Shown here: positions 1 through 8,078 of the stretch, one piece after another
How positions within the stretch are numbered: the first letter of the stretch is position 1
Layout: every line of letters begins with the position of its first letter
Assembly (NCBI GenBank): GCA_964436865.1
Contig: CAYTFK010000026.1
Span: forward strand, 1 to 40,703
Length of the DNA stretch: 40,703 nt
Direction of reading: 5' to 3'
From: JAXGPP01 sp964436865
GTDB lineage: Bacteria > Planctomycetota > Planctomycetia > Pirellulales > Thermoguttaceae
Made by a program: the position numbers and the translations under genes
The notes under the pieces: model-generated
What the model was told of the DNA's origin: nothing
The model's input: the letters and a program-made list of their open reading frames with translations, nothing else
The model's database searches: none

Positions 1-678
1 ATGAGCACGGATGGCGCGGGAAAAGGAAGGGCGATCTCGCCCCGCTGGCAGGCCTTCCTCGATGTTGTCGAAGCGAAGAAGATCAAGGCGACGGTTGGCG
101 TTCAAGGCTGGTCGCTCGAGAAAGACAACCCGGAGTATTTTGACCGCCTCAAAGAACTGCATCGTAAGGGGATCGAATTCTGGAACCACGGATACTACCG
201 GCGAACAAAACAGGAAGAGCCATCCGAGTTTGCCGGCGCGCCCCTCGAACAACAGAAGGCAGCTCTGGAGAAGACCCAACGCCTGGCTAAGGAGAAGTTG
301 GGCATCGAACTGGCCGCCTTCGGTCCCCATTGGTGCGGGACGGATGAAAACACCGAGATAGCGTTGGAGTGTTTTCCGGAAATCCGGCTCTGGTTTGGCG
401 GGCCGAAGAACCCAAAGGTGTCGACGAAGTTCATCTTCAATCGGACAGTCGACCTGGAATACCCAACATTCAATCCCGACCTGGAGAAGTTCAAAGCCAG
501 GCTGGCGCAATTCGAGCAGTGGGGCACGCTGGAAGACTACATCACCTTGCAGGGGCATCCAAACGCCTGGGATGACCGGCGACTCGGAGAGTTCGTCAAG
601 ATCGTCGATTATCTTCAGGAGCGAGGATTTCGCTTCATGACCGCCTCGGCATACTTTGCATCGCGGCAGAAGAAGTGA
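1..678 (+). CDS. Polysaccharide-deacetylase-like protein, probably 5'-truncated by the window edge
   Basis: The 225 visible residues read like the C-terminal two thirds of a NodB-fold carbohydrate deacetylase. A central segment has EFWNHGY (about residues 59-65), where family members place zinc-binding histidines. A late GHPNAW (about 185-190) and a closing alternation of helix and strand (IVDYLQERGFRFMTASAYF) are typical of the end of the barrel. The N-terminal strand with the catalytic Asp-Asp motif is not visible. The reading frame is open from base 1, so the ATG at base 1 may be internal and the true start lies outside. No signal peptide can be judged. The next gene starts 123 nt downstream. 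The family assignment rests on these partial motifs, and the substrate is unknown. Confidence 0.6.
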   Translation: MSTDGAGKGRAISPRWQAFLDVVEAKKIKATVGVQGWSLEKDNPEYFDRLKELHRKGIEFWNHGYYRRTKQEEPSEFAGAPLEQQKAALEKTQRLAKEKLGIELAAFGPHWCGTDENTEIALECFPEIRLWFGGPKNPKVSTKFIFNRTVDLEYPTFNPDLEKFKARLAQFEQWGTLEDYITLQGHPNAWDDRRLGEFVKIVDYLQERGFRFMTASAYFASRQKK

Positions 679-801
679 CGGCCAATGGCAGAAACGTGGA
701 GCGAAGCAACCGCTGCCAGGAACGGTCGATATGATCAAGTAACATTGAACCGAACAGCTGGGGTGTGACACTTACGGCATGACGACAGAGGTTTCACGGA
801 C

Positions 802-1320
802 ATGAGCATCCTGATCGGCGCGGAGATCGAAAAGGCCCTGGAGGATGGATCGATCCGGATCGAACCGCTCGAGCGATCGCAGGTCGGACCGGGGTCCGTC
901 GATCTTACGCTGGGGAACGATTTTCGGGTTTTCAAGAAGCGGTCCAAGGTGTACCACGTCCGGAACGACTCCCGGTTCGAGGACATCACGCGGAGCGTCC
1001 ACGTGGAGAGCGGCAGCTTCCTGGTGATCAAGCCGGGCGAGATGGTGCTCGGGATCACGCGGGAGAAGATCACGCTGGCCGACAACATTTCGGGACGCCT
1101 GGAGGGACGAAGCCGGTTTGCCCGTTTTGGCCTGGCGGTCCATGTCACGGCGGGCTTCATGCACCCGGGGATCTCGAACCACCAGGTGCTCGAAATCGTG
1201 AATCTCGGGCATGCACCGCTGGCTTTGTATCCGGACACCCGGATCTGCCAGTTCGTGTTCGAGCGCTGCGACGGCCATGCGAAGTATCAGGGGAGATTCG
1301 CCGCGCAGGACAAGCCGTGA
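802..1320 (+). CDS. dcd: dCTP deaminase
   Basis: A 172-aa cytosolic enzyme of the trimeric dCTP deaminase/dUTPase fold. It deaminates dCTP to dUTP (or dUMP in bifunctional members) for dTMP synthesis. Visible signatures are QVGPGSVDLTLG (residues 27-38), the nucleotide-binding stretch GRSRFARFGL (102-111), which matches the SSxARxG region of E. coli Dcd, HPG (121-123) and the LEIVN segment with the expected catalytic Glu131. YQGRF near the C-terminus matches the tail that closes over the substrate. It is shorter than the roughly 190 residues of E. coli Dcd, as in archaeal and actinobacterial forms. Whether it also hydrolyses the triphosphate cannot be decided by eye. The ribosome binding site is weak. 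It appears to stand alone between unrelated glycan genes. Confidence 0.93.
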   Translation: MSILIGAEIEKALEDGSIRIEPLERSQVGPGSVDLTLGNDFRVFKKRSKVYHVRNDSRFEDITRSVHVESGSFLVIKPGEMVLGITREKITLADNISGRLEGRSRFARFGLAVHVTAGFMHPGISNHQVLEIVNLGHAPLALYPDTRICQFVFERCDGHAKYQGRFAAQDKP

Positions 1321-1488
1321 GCGCGGGCGCGATCCTTGATCTCGCCGCGGCCGGTGTCGAAAGCCGCCGCGCGGTTTCGTCGCCGGGATAGACGGCGGAA
1401 CAGGCGTCGATGACAATGGCCGGTGAAGGCCCGGCCGGTTCAGGCCCGGTGTACAGGGGGAAGGGTTCGACCAACAGGGAGCAAGGAC

Positions 1489-3402
1489 ATGTTCTTGCGC
1501 GAGCGGCGGGGTTGGATGGCGGTGGTCGGCGCAGGAATCGCGTTCGCCGTGGCGACGCATGTCGCTGCCGGGACCGGAGCACCAGGCACAAGCCCGCCGG
1601 AATCGAAGTGGACGTTTCCCGCGGCTGGCGATGTGGACTTGGGCGGACCGCTTGGGGCGGCGTATCGCCGCGGGGTGGCGCGGCTGAGAGAAGACCCGTA
1701 CCGTTCGGTCGCCTACCTGCGGGCCGACGTTTCGTTCGAAATGGAGCGGCGATTCACCAATTACAGCGGTGACATTTCGGGACGTTTTCTGGAGATCGCC
1801 AGCCGGCTTTCTCCACCCGGCCGAATCGAGCCAGAGACACTGGCCGAACTGCTGGCAACGGTGACACGTTACCAGCAGGCCGACGGGCATTTCGGCCGCC
1901 CGATCGATTGGAGCGATCCGGTCGACTCGGCGGAGAATTCGACGGCGGCAAGGGCGACAAAGACGCCGATTTTGTGGGGCAATTCGCGGCTCCTGGTGGG
2001 GCTTCTGGAGGCCCATGCCGCGACCGGCCGCCCCGAGTTGCTCCGAGCGGCGCGGGGAATCGGCGATTTCTACGTGAGCACTGCCGATCAACTGATGGAC
2101 CCGGCAAGAGAAGCCCAGTACCGGGCAACGGGCTCGTATGCAGAAGGGTACGTCACCGATTACTTCCCGGCGATCGAAGGATTGGTGCGGCTCTATCAAG
2201 CGACTCACGAGGCACGCTACCTCGAGCAGGCCGAACGCATGGCCGAGTTCTTCCGGCGTTTTGACAGGCTGCCGATCGATCACAGCCACGGCAACTTGAT
2301 TGCCCACCACGGCTTGCTTCTGCTTTATGAGACCACGGGCAAGCCCGAGTACCTTGCGCGGCCGCTGGCACGCTGGCAGGAAGCGGTTGAGGGGGGCTAT
2401 GTGTGGCCGACCGGCGGCGTGGGAGAGAAGTTCCATGTCGCCTGCGCCACCGACGAAGGCTGCTCGGAGGCCGATTGGCTCCGGCTGAACCTCGATCTGT
2501 GGCGCATCACCGGCGAGACACGGTTTCTTGATTCTGCGGAGCGACTGCTTGCCAATCACTATCCGATGAACCGCGCGGCCAACGGCGGTTACGGTCATCA
2601 CCAGTTCATCTGCGACGACGAGGGGCCGCTCGTCGTGAAGCCCGACTTTACTGAAGCGGTGTGGTGCTGCACGTTTCATGGCCTGCTGGGCATCGATACG
2701 CTCAAGCGCTACATCGTCGTGGGCTCCGAGCAGGGCATTGTGGTCAACTTCCCTCTTGACGCTACGGTGAAGGTTCGGGCCGGCGAGGGCTTGTGGAAGG
2801 TGACCGTCCGCCGGCTTGACCAGACGGATGGCGCGATCTCCTGCGGAGTGGCGATTGAGCCGCTTGAGCCGAGTGCGGCAGTGCCCGCGGTGCTTTTCCG
2901 TCGCCCCGACTGGGCGGAACAAGTGGTAGTTTGCAACCGGGCAGGACAGCCGGCTGAGGCGGGCGAGGCCCAGGGCTACCTGCGCCTGGATGTGCCGGCT
3001 GGTGCCGCCGGCGAACGGACCGTAACCTTTACGTTCGGCCCACGCGTCGAGGATCGCCGCATGCGGCCTCGGCAACTGGCCGGGGCGAAAGTGGAGCGTC
3101 TTCGCGGGGTGGTTCTCTGCAACGGGCCGCACGTGCTGCTGGCCAATGCCGATCAGCCACGGCCGACGATCGTGCTCCCGGCCGACCAGCGGGGACGGCC
3201 ACGGTTGCCGAGGTCGGAAGGGGGGCGATACCGCGTCGCGACGACCGGGAGCATTGACTCTTCCGAGGCCGAGTTGCGGCGGTTGTTGGCCATGCCGGGC
3301 ACGCTTCCAGTGGCGCCCTGGGAGGGCATCGATCCCAACCGTCCCGCGGCGATGGTCTTCGATCTCGTCCTGGTGCCCGATACGGCAGCCGCGCCCGACT
3401 GA
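1489..3402 (+). CDS. Exported GH127-type glycosidase (beta-L-arabinofuranosidase-like)
   Basis: A 637-aa secreted protein of the GH127 (DUF1680) group, whose founder removes beta-L-arabinofuranose. The ATG at 1489 is preferred over the in-frame ATG at 1423 because it has a purine-rich RBS (GGGAGCAAGG) and opens directly into a signal peptide (residues about 1-28). The mature start DVDLGGPLGAAYRRGV and the NYSGDISGRFLEI block (91-103) are family hallmarks. The zinc/thiolate site of GH127 is recognisable as Glu323-x-Cys325 and the WCC pair Cys393-Cys394. The middle is an (alpha/alpha)6 barrel and the C-terminus is beta-rich. A strong hairpin follows the stop. It fits an exported plant- or algal-glycan hydrolase. 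The exact sugar is inferred from the family only. Confidence 0.85.
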   Translation: MFLRERRGWMAVVGAGIAFAVATHVAAGTGAPGTSPPESKWTFPAAGDVDLGGPLGAAYRRGVARLREDPYRSVAYLRADVSFEMERRFTNYSGDISGRFLEIASRLSPPGRIEPETLAELLATVTRYQQADGHFGRPIDWSDPVDSAENSTAARATKTPILWGNSRLLVGLLEAHAATGRPELLRAARGIGDFYVSTADQLMDPAREAQYRATGSYAEGYVTDYFPAIEGLVRLYQATHEARYLEQAERMAEFFRRFDRLPIDHSHGNLIAHHGLLLLYETTGKPEYLARPLARWQEAVEGGYVWPTGGVGEKFHVACATDEGCSEADWLRLNLDLWRITGETRFLDSAERLLANHYPMNRAANGGYGHHQFICDDEGPLVVKPDFTEAVWCCTFHGLLGIDTLKRYIVVGSEQGIVVNFPLDATVKVRAGEGLWKVTVRRLDQTDGAISCGVAIEPLEPSAAVPAVLFRRPDWAEQVVVCNRAGQPAEAGEAQGYLRLDVPAGAAGERTVTFTFGPRVEDRRMRPRQLAGAKVERLRGVVLCNGPHVLLANADQPRPTIVLPADQRGRPRLPRSEGGRYRVATTGSIDSSEAELRRLLAMPGTLPVAPWEGIDPNRPAAMVFDLVLVPDTAAAPD

Positions 3403-3403
3403 G

Positions 3404-3449
3404 CCGGCCCGCGGCAAGCGGCTCGACGCAAGAGCCACGCGCGGGCCGG
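3404..3449 (+). terminator. Hairpin terminator candidate after the GH127 gene
   Basis: A perfect 10-bp stem CCGGCCCGCG / CGCGGGCCGG (3404-3413 and 3440-3449) encloses a second small stem GGCTC/GAGCC. It begins 2 nt after the stop codon and is followed by only TTT, so it is a candidate intrinsic terminator with a weak T-tract. Between it and the promoter near 3663 I see no convincing gene. Confidence 0.5.
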
Positions 3450-3662
3450 TTTGCGGTGAGCAGACGGGACGTCGCCGATGGATGAGGCGGCGGGCGCGGT
3501 GGAATGTGGAGGGTGACATAATGTAACCGCGCGCTGGCATTATTGACCTTTGCCGGGGGAAGGAGCGGATGGGGAGTGGCGAGACCTCCGGGGCGGGCGG
3601 TGCGGCTGGAATGTCCTGCTGGGTTGCCGGCGCGAAGTTTCCGGGACGGTCACTGGGGCTAG

Positions 3663-3691
3663 TTCCCACCCGGTGCGAGAGCCCCTATAAT
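3663..3691 (+). promoter_or_regulatory. Sigma70-like promoter for the DUF1559 gene
   Basis: TTCCCA (3663-3668), a 17-bp spacer, then a perfect TATAAT (3686-3691). It lies 48 nt upstream of the GTG start at 3740 and in the right orientation. The -35 box is poor and the -10 box is consensus. This is seen in sequence only and is not tested. Confidence 0.5.
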
Positions 3692-3739
3692 GGCGGCCAC
3701 ACTGCGAGGGCCCGATCCCGGTAACCGAAGGGGGCAGCC

Positions 3740-4621
3740 GTGAATCGACTCCGATCTGCTTTCACGCTGACAGAACTGCTGGTCGTCCTGGCGATTATCG
3801 GCATCCTGCTGGCGCTCTTGCTGCCGGCAGTGCAGACGGCTCGCGAGGCCGCGCGGCGGATGGAGTGCGGCAATCACCTCAAGCAGATCGGTCTGGCAGT
3901 ATTCAACTATGAGAGCGCCAACCGGTTGCTTCCCTTGCCGCGGAGCCGCCGGCCGGACCACAACCTCGTGGCGTTCCTGCTGCCCTACCTGGAGCAGCAG
4001 TCGATCTACGATCAGTACAACTTCCGCGTGGATTGGGATTCGCCGCTCAACCGGCCGGCGCGCGAGGTGGAGTTGAGCGTAGTGCGTTGCCCGAGCGCTC
4101 CGGGCGACCGGACGTGCCGCGGCCGCAAATATTACATCAGCGACTACGCAGCCTGCACGTTCTTCATCGACTCGGCCGACCGGCGGGCGCTGGTGGCCAG
4201 CGGGCAGTTGACGATGCGGCGCGAATGGAACGGGATGCTGCTCCGCGACTACCTGGGCCATTCGCGGACGGCGGACGTGACCGACGGGCTGTCGAATACG
4301 TTTCTGTTTTTCGAGGACGGCGGTCGGCCGCTGAAATACGAAGAGAACCGCCGCCGGGGCGACGCCGACGTTTCGCCGCAGGAGCCGATTTCGGGGGCGG
4401 AGTGGGCCGATGCCGAGGCGGAGTTCTGGATCCATTCCACCTGTAACGTGAGCCAAATGTTCAATTGCCGAAACAACAACGAAGTGTACAGCTTCCACCC
4501 GGACGGCGCGAACTTCCTCTACGGCGACGGCTCGGTGCATTTTCATTCCGATCAGATCGACCCGGAGACGTACGTCTCGCTGTTTACGCGAGCAGCAGGA
4601 GAGCCGGTGATGGCGCCGTAA
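3740..4621 (+). CDS. DUF1559 prepilin-like protein
   Basis: A 293-aa member of the large planctomycete DUF1559 family: a type IV pilin/pseudopilin N-terminus followed by a globular SBP-like domain of unknown function. The cleavage and methylation site is visible as AFTLTELLVVLAIIGILLALLLPAV (split here: AFTLTELLVV, then LAIIGILLALLLPAV), with the conserved Glu at +5. It is followed by the TAREAARRMECGNHLKQIG segment. The C-terminal family motif appears as the LYGDGSVHF block with the preceding His. The start is GTG at 3740, supported by the RBS GAAGGGGG at 3727-3734 and a TATAAT box upstream. The product is probably inner-membrane anchored and facing the periplasm. It is convergent with the next gene on the other strand. 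Confidence 0.9.
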   Translation: MNRLRSAFTLTELLVVLAIIGILLALLLPAVQTAREAARRMECGNHLKQIGLAVFNYESANRLLPLPRSRRPDHNLVAFLLPYLEQQSIYDQYNFRVDWDSPLNRPAREVELSVVRCPSAPGDRTCRGRKYYISDYAACTFFIDSADRRALVASGQLTMRREWNGMLLRDYLGHSRTADVTDGLSNTFLFFEDGGRPLKYEENRRRGDADVSPQEPISGAEWADAEAEFWIHSTCNVSQMFNCRNNNEVYSFHPDGANFLYGDGSVHFHSDQIDPETYVSLFTRAAGEPVMAP

Positions 4622-4674
4622 TGCGGTGCCCACCGTGCGATCGGTGACCGCGCCGTTGCGACCGCACGAGCAGG

Positions 4675-5277
4675 TCACATGCCGTGGGGGAAGGACTTGA
4701 GATCGACAGCGCCACCGGCTCGCACCGACTGCAAGGCTTTCGCGTATTCGATCAGCAACTGAAGCGAATAGCCGATCCGCCGCCGGAGAGACGCGTCGTG
4801 TTCATCGGCGGGCTGATCGCCCTTGAGCATCTGCCCGACATTGCGCACGATCACGTGGTCGGGCAGGTAGCAGATGCGCGTGTTCTTGTAGCTGCTTGTC
4901 CGCAACTCGACCACCGGATAAGCGCCGCCCAAAGCCGCGGAAACGCTGACGATTAGACCCGGCTTATGCGCCAGCAGGTCTGCCCCGCAGAGCAGGAAGA
5001 AATTCTTGAGCCCCGCAGGCACCATTCCCGACCACTCGGGCGAAACGATGACGAAACCGTCGGAATCACGCAGTTCACGCGCAATCGGGTCCCACAGGGT
5101 CGTCCACTTTGGATCGGCGCCCCAGGCGCCCTCATCCCAGAGCGGAAGCGGATTGTCGGCAAGCGAAAGCAGGAACGTCTCGGCACCGATCTGCCGCAGG
5201 ACCCCTTCGGCATAGCGGGCGACCCGCTCCGTCTCGGAATCGTGACGGTGGCTGCCTGCAACGAGCGTGATCTTCAT
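4675..5277 (-). CDS. NADPH-dependent FMN reductase family protein
   Basis: A 200-aa flavodoxin-like protein. It begins MKITLVAGSHR, the first strand and phosphate-binding loop of the FMN_red family. It has the SPEWSGMVPAGLKNFF block (about residues 79-94), which matches the flavin/quinone-binding loop PEYNxSxPGxLKN, with substitutions. The family reduces flavins, quinones or azo dyes with NAD(P)H in the cytosol. The start lies 48 nt beyond the stop of the pterin synthase gene on the same strand, so it is probably the last gene of the operon that begins at the sigma factor near 10030. If so, it could supply reduced flavin for the FAD oxidase in that operon. That role is inference from position. 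Confidence 0.75.
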   Translation of the reverse strand: MKITLVAGSHRHDSETERVARYAEGVLRQIGAETFLLSLADNPLPLWDEGAWGADPKWTTLWDPIARELRDSDGFVIVSPEWSGMVPAGLKNFFLLCGADLLAHKPGLIVSVSAALGGAYPVVELRTSSYKNTRICYLPDHVIVRNVGQMLKGDQPADEHDASLRRRIGYSLQLLIEYAKALQSVRAGGAVDLKSFPHGM

Positions 5278-5325
5278 CGAACGCCTGCACGAACTGTGAC
5301 TGCTGGAACACGATCGATCGCAACT

Positions 5326-5805
5326 TCAGACAGCCAGATCGCGCAACTGCGACGAATCTCGGTTGCGGAATTGGCGTTTGTGCGACATCCAATCCTTTCG
5401 GGTGTAAACCACAGTGCTGGTATCCGTCTCCTCGATCTCCAGCCTCACCAGATCGAAGCCCATGGCAGAAATCTCGGAGAACAACTGGTGGGCGAGGTTT
5501 TCGACGGAAGTGGGAGCTTCGAACCGCTTGAGCTTCAGCACGTCGCCGGAACACTGCATATAGTCGCACAGCGCCGCGTAGAGCGGGTCGTGGACATTGA
5601 TCAGCAGGCCGTGATCGTAGTGGAGTTTCAGGAAGGGTTCGATGCGGGCGTCGAAATCGCCGAACAGGGTGGAGATCGATCCGTTCCGCCTGACCCGAAA
5701 CCAACAACGCAGTCCGTAACGGTGTCCGTGGAGATTGCGGCACTTGTCCTGCAACTCCTCGTTCCGATGTGCCGCGTAGAATTTGTAGCGTTTCTGAATG
5801 ATCAT
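5326..5805 (-). CDS. 6-pyruvoyl-tetrahydropterin synthase / QueD family enzyme
   Basis: A 159-aa T-fold enzyme. All expected active-site residues are visible: zinc ligands His13 and the pair His26/His28 in NLHGH, the catalytic Cys22, the Asp64-His65 dyad (YDHG), the PTSVENLA segment (99-106), and Glu126 in EETDTS, which holds the pterin. The family acts on 7,8-dihydroneopterin triphosphate, making 6-pyruvoyl-tetrahydropterin or 6-carboxy-tetrahydropterin (the queuosine branch). The gene lies 35 nt after the GTP cyclohydrolase I stop on the same strand, so the two enzymes make and consume the same intermediate. QueC and QueE genes are not in the window, so queuosine versus a tetrahydropterin cofactor cannot be settled. 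Confidence 0.88.
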   Translation of the reverse strand: MIIQKRYKFYAAHRNEELQDKCRNLHGHRYGLRCWFRVRRNGSISTLFGDFDARIEPFLKLHYDHGLLINVHDPLYAALCDYMQCSGDVLKLKRFEAPTSVENLAHQLFSEISAMGFDLVRLEIEETDTSTVVYTRKDWMSHKRQFRNRDSSQLRDLAV

Positions 5806-5840
5806 CGATTCAATTGCCAGCGGGGGGCTCCGGGACGGGA

Positions 5841-6491
5841 TCAGCTCTTGTGTTTGGCAAGAATGAGCGACATGACTTCGGCTCGGCTGGCCGGATTCGT
5901 GCGGAATGTGCCGCGAAGCGCGCTGGTCACGGTGAGGCTGCCGGGTTTGCGGATCCCGCGAATCGACATGCAGGAGTGTTCAGCTTCGATCACCACCGCA
6001 ACGCCCGAGGATTCCAGTTCCTGCTCGACGAGGTCGGCAATCGTCTGTGTCATCCGTTCCTGGACCTGCGGCCGGAGCGCCACTTCTTCAACGACGCGGG
6101 CAATCTTGCTCAGTCCTGTCACTCGTCCCTTGGGAAGGTAAGCAACATGGGCGACGCCGCTGAAGGGGAGCAGGTGGTGCTCACACATACTGGTGAAGCT
6201 GATGTCGCGGACGAGCACGAGTTCATCGTACTGCTCGGGGAAGGTCACCTTGAGGTGCCGCGCCGGGTCTCGATGAAGTCCCGCAAACATTTCCTTATAC
6301 ATGCGGGCGACGCGTCGCGGGGTATCAACGAGTCCCGGGCGATCGGGGTCTTCGCCAACGGCCCGAAGGATCGTCCGCACGGCGCCTTCGATCGCCCCAA
6401 GGTCGCAGTCCGAATGCTGCTCGGACCCGTTGGCCAGTAGGGATGTTCGCGCATGGCCATTAACTCGGATTTCTGTGACGCCGTTTACCAT
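5841..6491 (-). CDS. folE: GTP cyclohydrolase I
   Basis: The ATG at 6491 gives 216 aa, close to the usual FolE length. The frame stays open to 6680, so starts at 6539, 6614 or 6680 are possible, and none has a clear RBS. The enzyme converts GTP to 7,8-dihydroneopterin triphosphate. Zinc ligands are visible as Cys103 and His106 in CEHHLLPF and Cys174 in EHSCMSIRG. Family blocks TPRRVARMY, GRVTGLSKIARVVE and RPQVQERMT are all intact, so it should be active. It sits between the FAD amine oxidase (235 nt upstream, enough room for its own promoter) and the PTPS/QueD gene. GTP cyclohydrolase genes recur in the light-responsive regulons of CarH/LitR-type regulators, which fits the B12-binding protein two genes upstream. 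Confidence 0.93.
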   Translation of the reverse strand: MVNGVTEIRVNGHARTSLLANGSEQHSDCDLGAIEGAVRTILRAVGEDPDRPGLVDTPRRVARMYKEMFAGLHRDPARHLKVTFPEQYDELVLVRDISFTSMCEHHLLPFSGVAHVAYLPKGRVTGLSKIARVVEEVALRPQVQERMTQTIADLVEQELESSGVAVVIEAEHSCMSIRGIRKPGSLTVTSALRGTFRTNPASRAEVMSLILAKHKS

Positions 6492-6726
6492 GATTGGGAC
6501 TTTGCTTGGCTTTCGGATGAATTGGTGGCAGGATTCCATCGTGTTTGGGTTCGTCTCTACCAGTCGGGGAATGATTCGCGGCTGAGACCGGACTGGATTC
6601 AGGAAAACCGACATTTCAGATCGCCACTCGCTCCTCGGGACCGGCGATTTGCCCAACGAGCGGCCTGGAATGCCGACCAATGCTGCCCTGGCGAGGGAGT
6701 GGGCTGCCTGTGCGGATCCGGCGGCC

Positions 6727-8031
6727 TCAGTACCCGGCGGCCGGCTTCTCGCCGTGTCGGCCGGTTAGCCGAGCAGCGTGTCCCGATGACCGTTCGCGGA
6801 CCGCCGTTTCGGCAGCGCGGCGGCCGGAGGCCATCGCGCCGTTGATCGAGGCTGAGTCGCGGTGGTCGCCGCAGACATACAACCCGGGCCGGATACACAC
6901 GGGTTGGACAAGGGAGGAGGACCTGCCGGGCAGATGGCGCGGCAGTGCATGGGGGATGCGGTAGGTTTTCAGGAGCCGCCAATCATCGACCTGCGGGCCG
7001 AACCAGCCGCCCAATTGCGACCGAACTGCCGCTTCCAACTCCCGATCGTCCTGCGATGGGATTCCCAGCACGGTGGCTGAAATCAACGCGGCCCCGGGAG
7101 GCGCGTACGACCCCACGACCTGGCTTGGCACACACAGATTATTCACCGGTCCGCGCCCCTCGCCGTCCAAGAGCAGGACGGGTTCGGTCACCGGCGGTGC
7201 GTCGGCTGCGAAATAGAGGCACGTGACGCCGTGGGAACCGGGTGCAGGGATCGAATCGAGCAGCCGCGATGCCTGCGGGGCTTCGGTGGCAAGAACCACC
7301 GCGCCGGCGGAAATGCGGCGTCCGTCGGCCAACACCGCCGCGCCGTCGGCGATTTGTTGAACCGGGCAATCCGTGTGGATCGACGCTGGCGGCAGCCGCG
7401 AGGCAAGTTGCTTCGGTATGGCCTCCATGCCGGCCGCGGGGAGCGCGGCATCGCCCAGGGCAAACATTCGGAAGGTGAACTCGAGCATCCGCGATGTCGT
7501 CTGGAGCGAGGGATCCAGAAGCACGCCGCCGAAGAACGGCCGGAAGAATCGCTCGACGATTGAAGCCGAGAATCCGCGAGCGGAGAGCTCCGCGAGCGCA
7601 GCGGTGTCCGGGCGTGCAAGGAGATCGTCCAAAGGCCCTTTACACGCGTAATGCCGCAAGGCGGCAATCCGCAGCTTGTCGGCCAGGGTTCCAATGGGGT
7701 TGAAGAGTGTGCGGAGAGCGTCGCGGGGCTGGCGCCAGGGGTCGGCAATCCGCCGGAATTTGCCGTTCCAACGGACCTCAGCGCCGGGAAGGAAGCAGCC
7801 CAGGTTCAGTGCCGCAAGATCGAGACTCGCCTGGACCTCGGGGTAAGCGGTCAGGAGCACCTGGAAACCACGGTCCAGGCGGAAGCCTTCGACCAGGTCT
7901 GTGCACACTCGGCCGCCCACGCGGTCGCTTGCCTCGAAGATCTGGAAAGAAAGGCCGGCATCCTGCAGTCCGAGCGCGCATCGCAATCCCGCCAGGCCAG
8001 CTCCAACGATGATGACGTCGAAATCGATCAT
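6727..8031 (-). CDS. FAD-dependent amine-oxidase/protoporphyrinogen-oxidase-like protein
   Basis: The 434-aa protein starts at the ATG at 8031. The open frame upstream of it overlaps the B12-binding gene and is a shadow. A Rossmann FAD-binding motif GAGLAG (residues 10-15), the ribose-binding Glu33 and the DRVGGRV loop (36-42) place it in the NAD(P)-binding amine oxidase group. The C-terminal GLYVCGDHRDSASINGAMASGRRAA closes the FAD site (read as LYVCGDHRD plus SINGAMASGRRAA). The central part fits a substrate-binding domain for a hydrophobic molecule. It starts 47 nt after the B12-binding gene. Related FAD oxidoreductases are found beside CarH/LitR photoreceptors and in singlet-oxygen sigma-factor regulons. 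The substrate is unknown. Confidence 0.82.
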   Translation of the reverse strand: MIDFDVIIVGAGLAGLRCALGLQDAGLSFQIFEASDRVGGRVCTDLVEGFRLDRGFQVLLTAYPEVQASLDLAALNLGCFLPGAEVRWNGKFRRIADPWRQPRDALRTLFNPIGTLADKLRIAALRHYACKGPLDDLLARPDTAALAELSARGFSASIVERFFRPFFGGVLLDPSLQTTSRMLEFTFRMFALGDAALPAAGMEAIPKQLASRLPPASIHTDCPVQQIADGAAVLADGRRISAGAVVLATEAPQASRLLDSIPAPGSHGVTCLYFAADAPPVTEPVLLLDGEGRGPVNNLCVPSQVVGSYAPPGAALISATVLGIPSQDDRELEAAVRSQLGGWFGPQVDDWRLLKTYRIPHALPRHLPGRSSSLVQPVCIRPGLYVCGDHRDSASINGAMASGRRAAETAVRERSSGHAARLTGRHGEKPAAGY

Positions 8032-8078
8032 GCCAGCTTGTGGTCTCAAGAGGCGCCTGCTCCCCCATGGGGCCGGGC

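Noticed and set aside
772..3669. 965-codon open frame on the minus strand opposite dcd and GH127
   Set aside because: Composition is Arg/Pro/His-rich without motifs; it mirrors two clear plus-strand genes, a common artefact in GC-rich DNA.
3659..4678. 339-codon minus-strand frame opposite the first DUF1559 gene
   Set aside because: The prepilin motif, RBS and TATAAT box support the plus strand.
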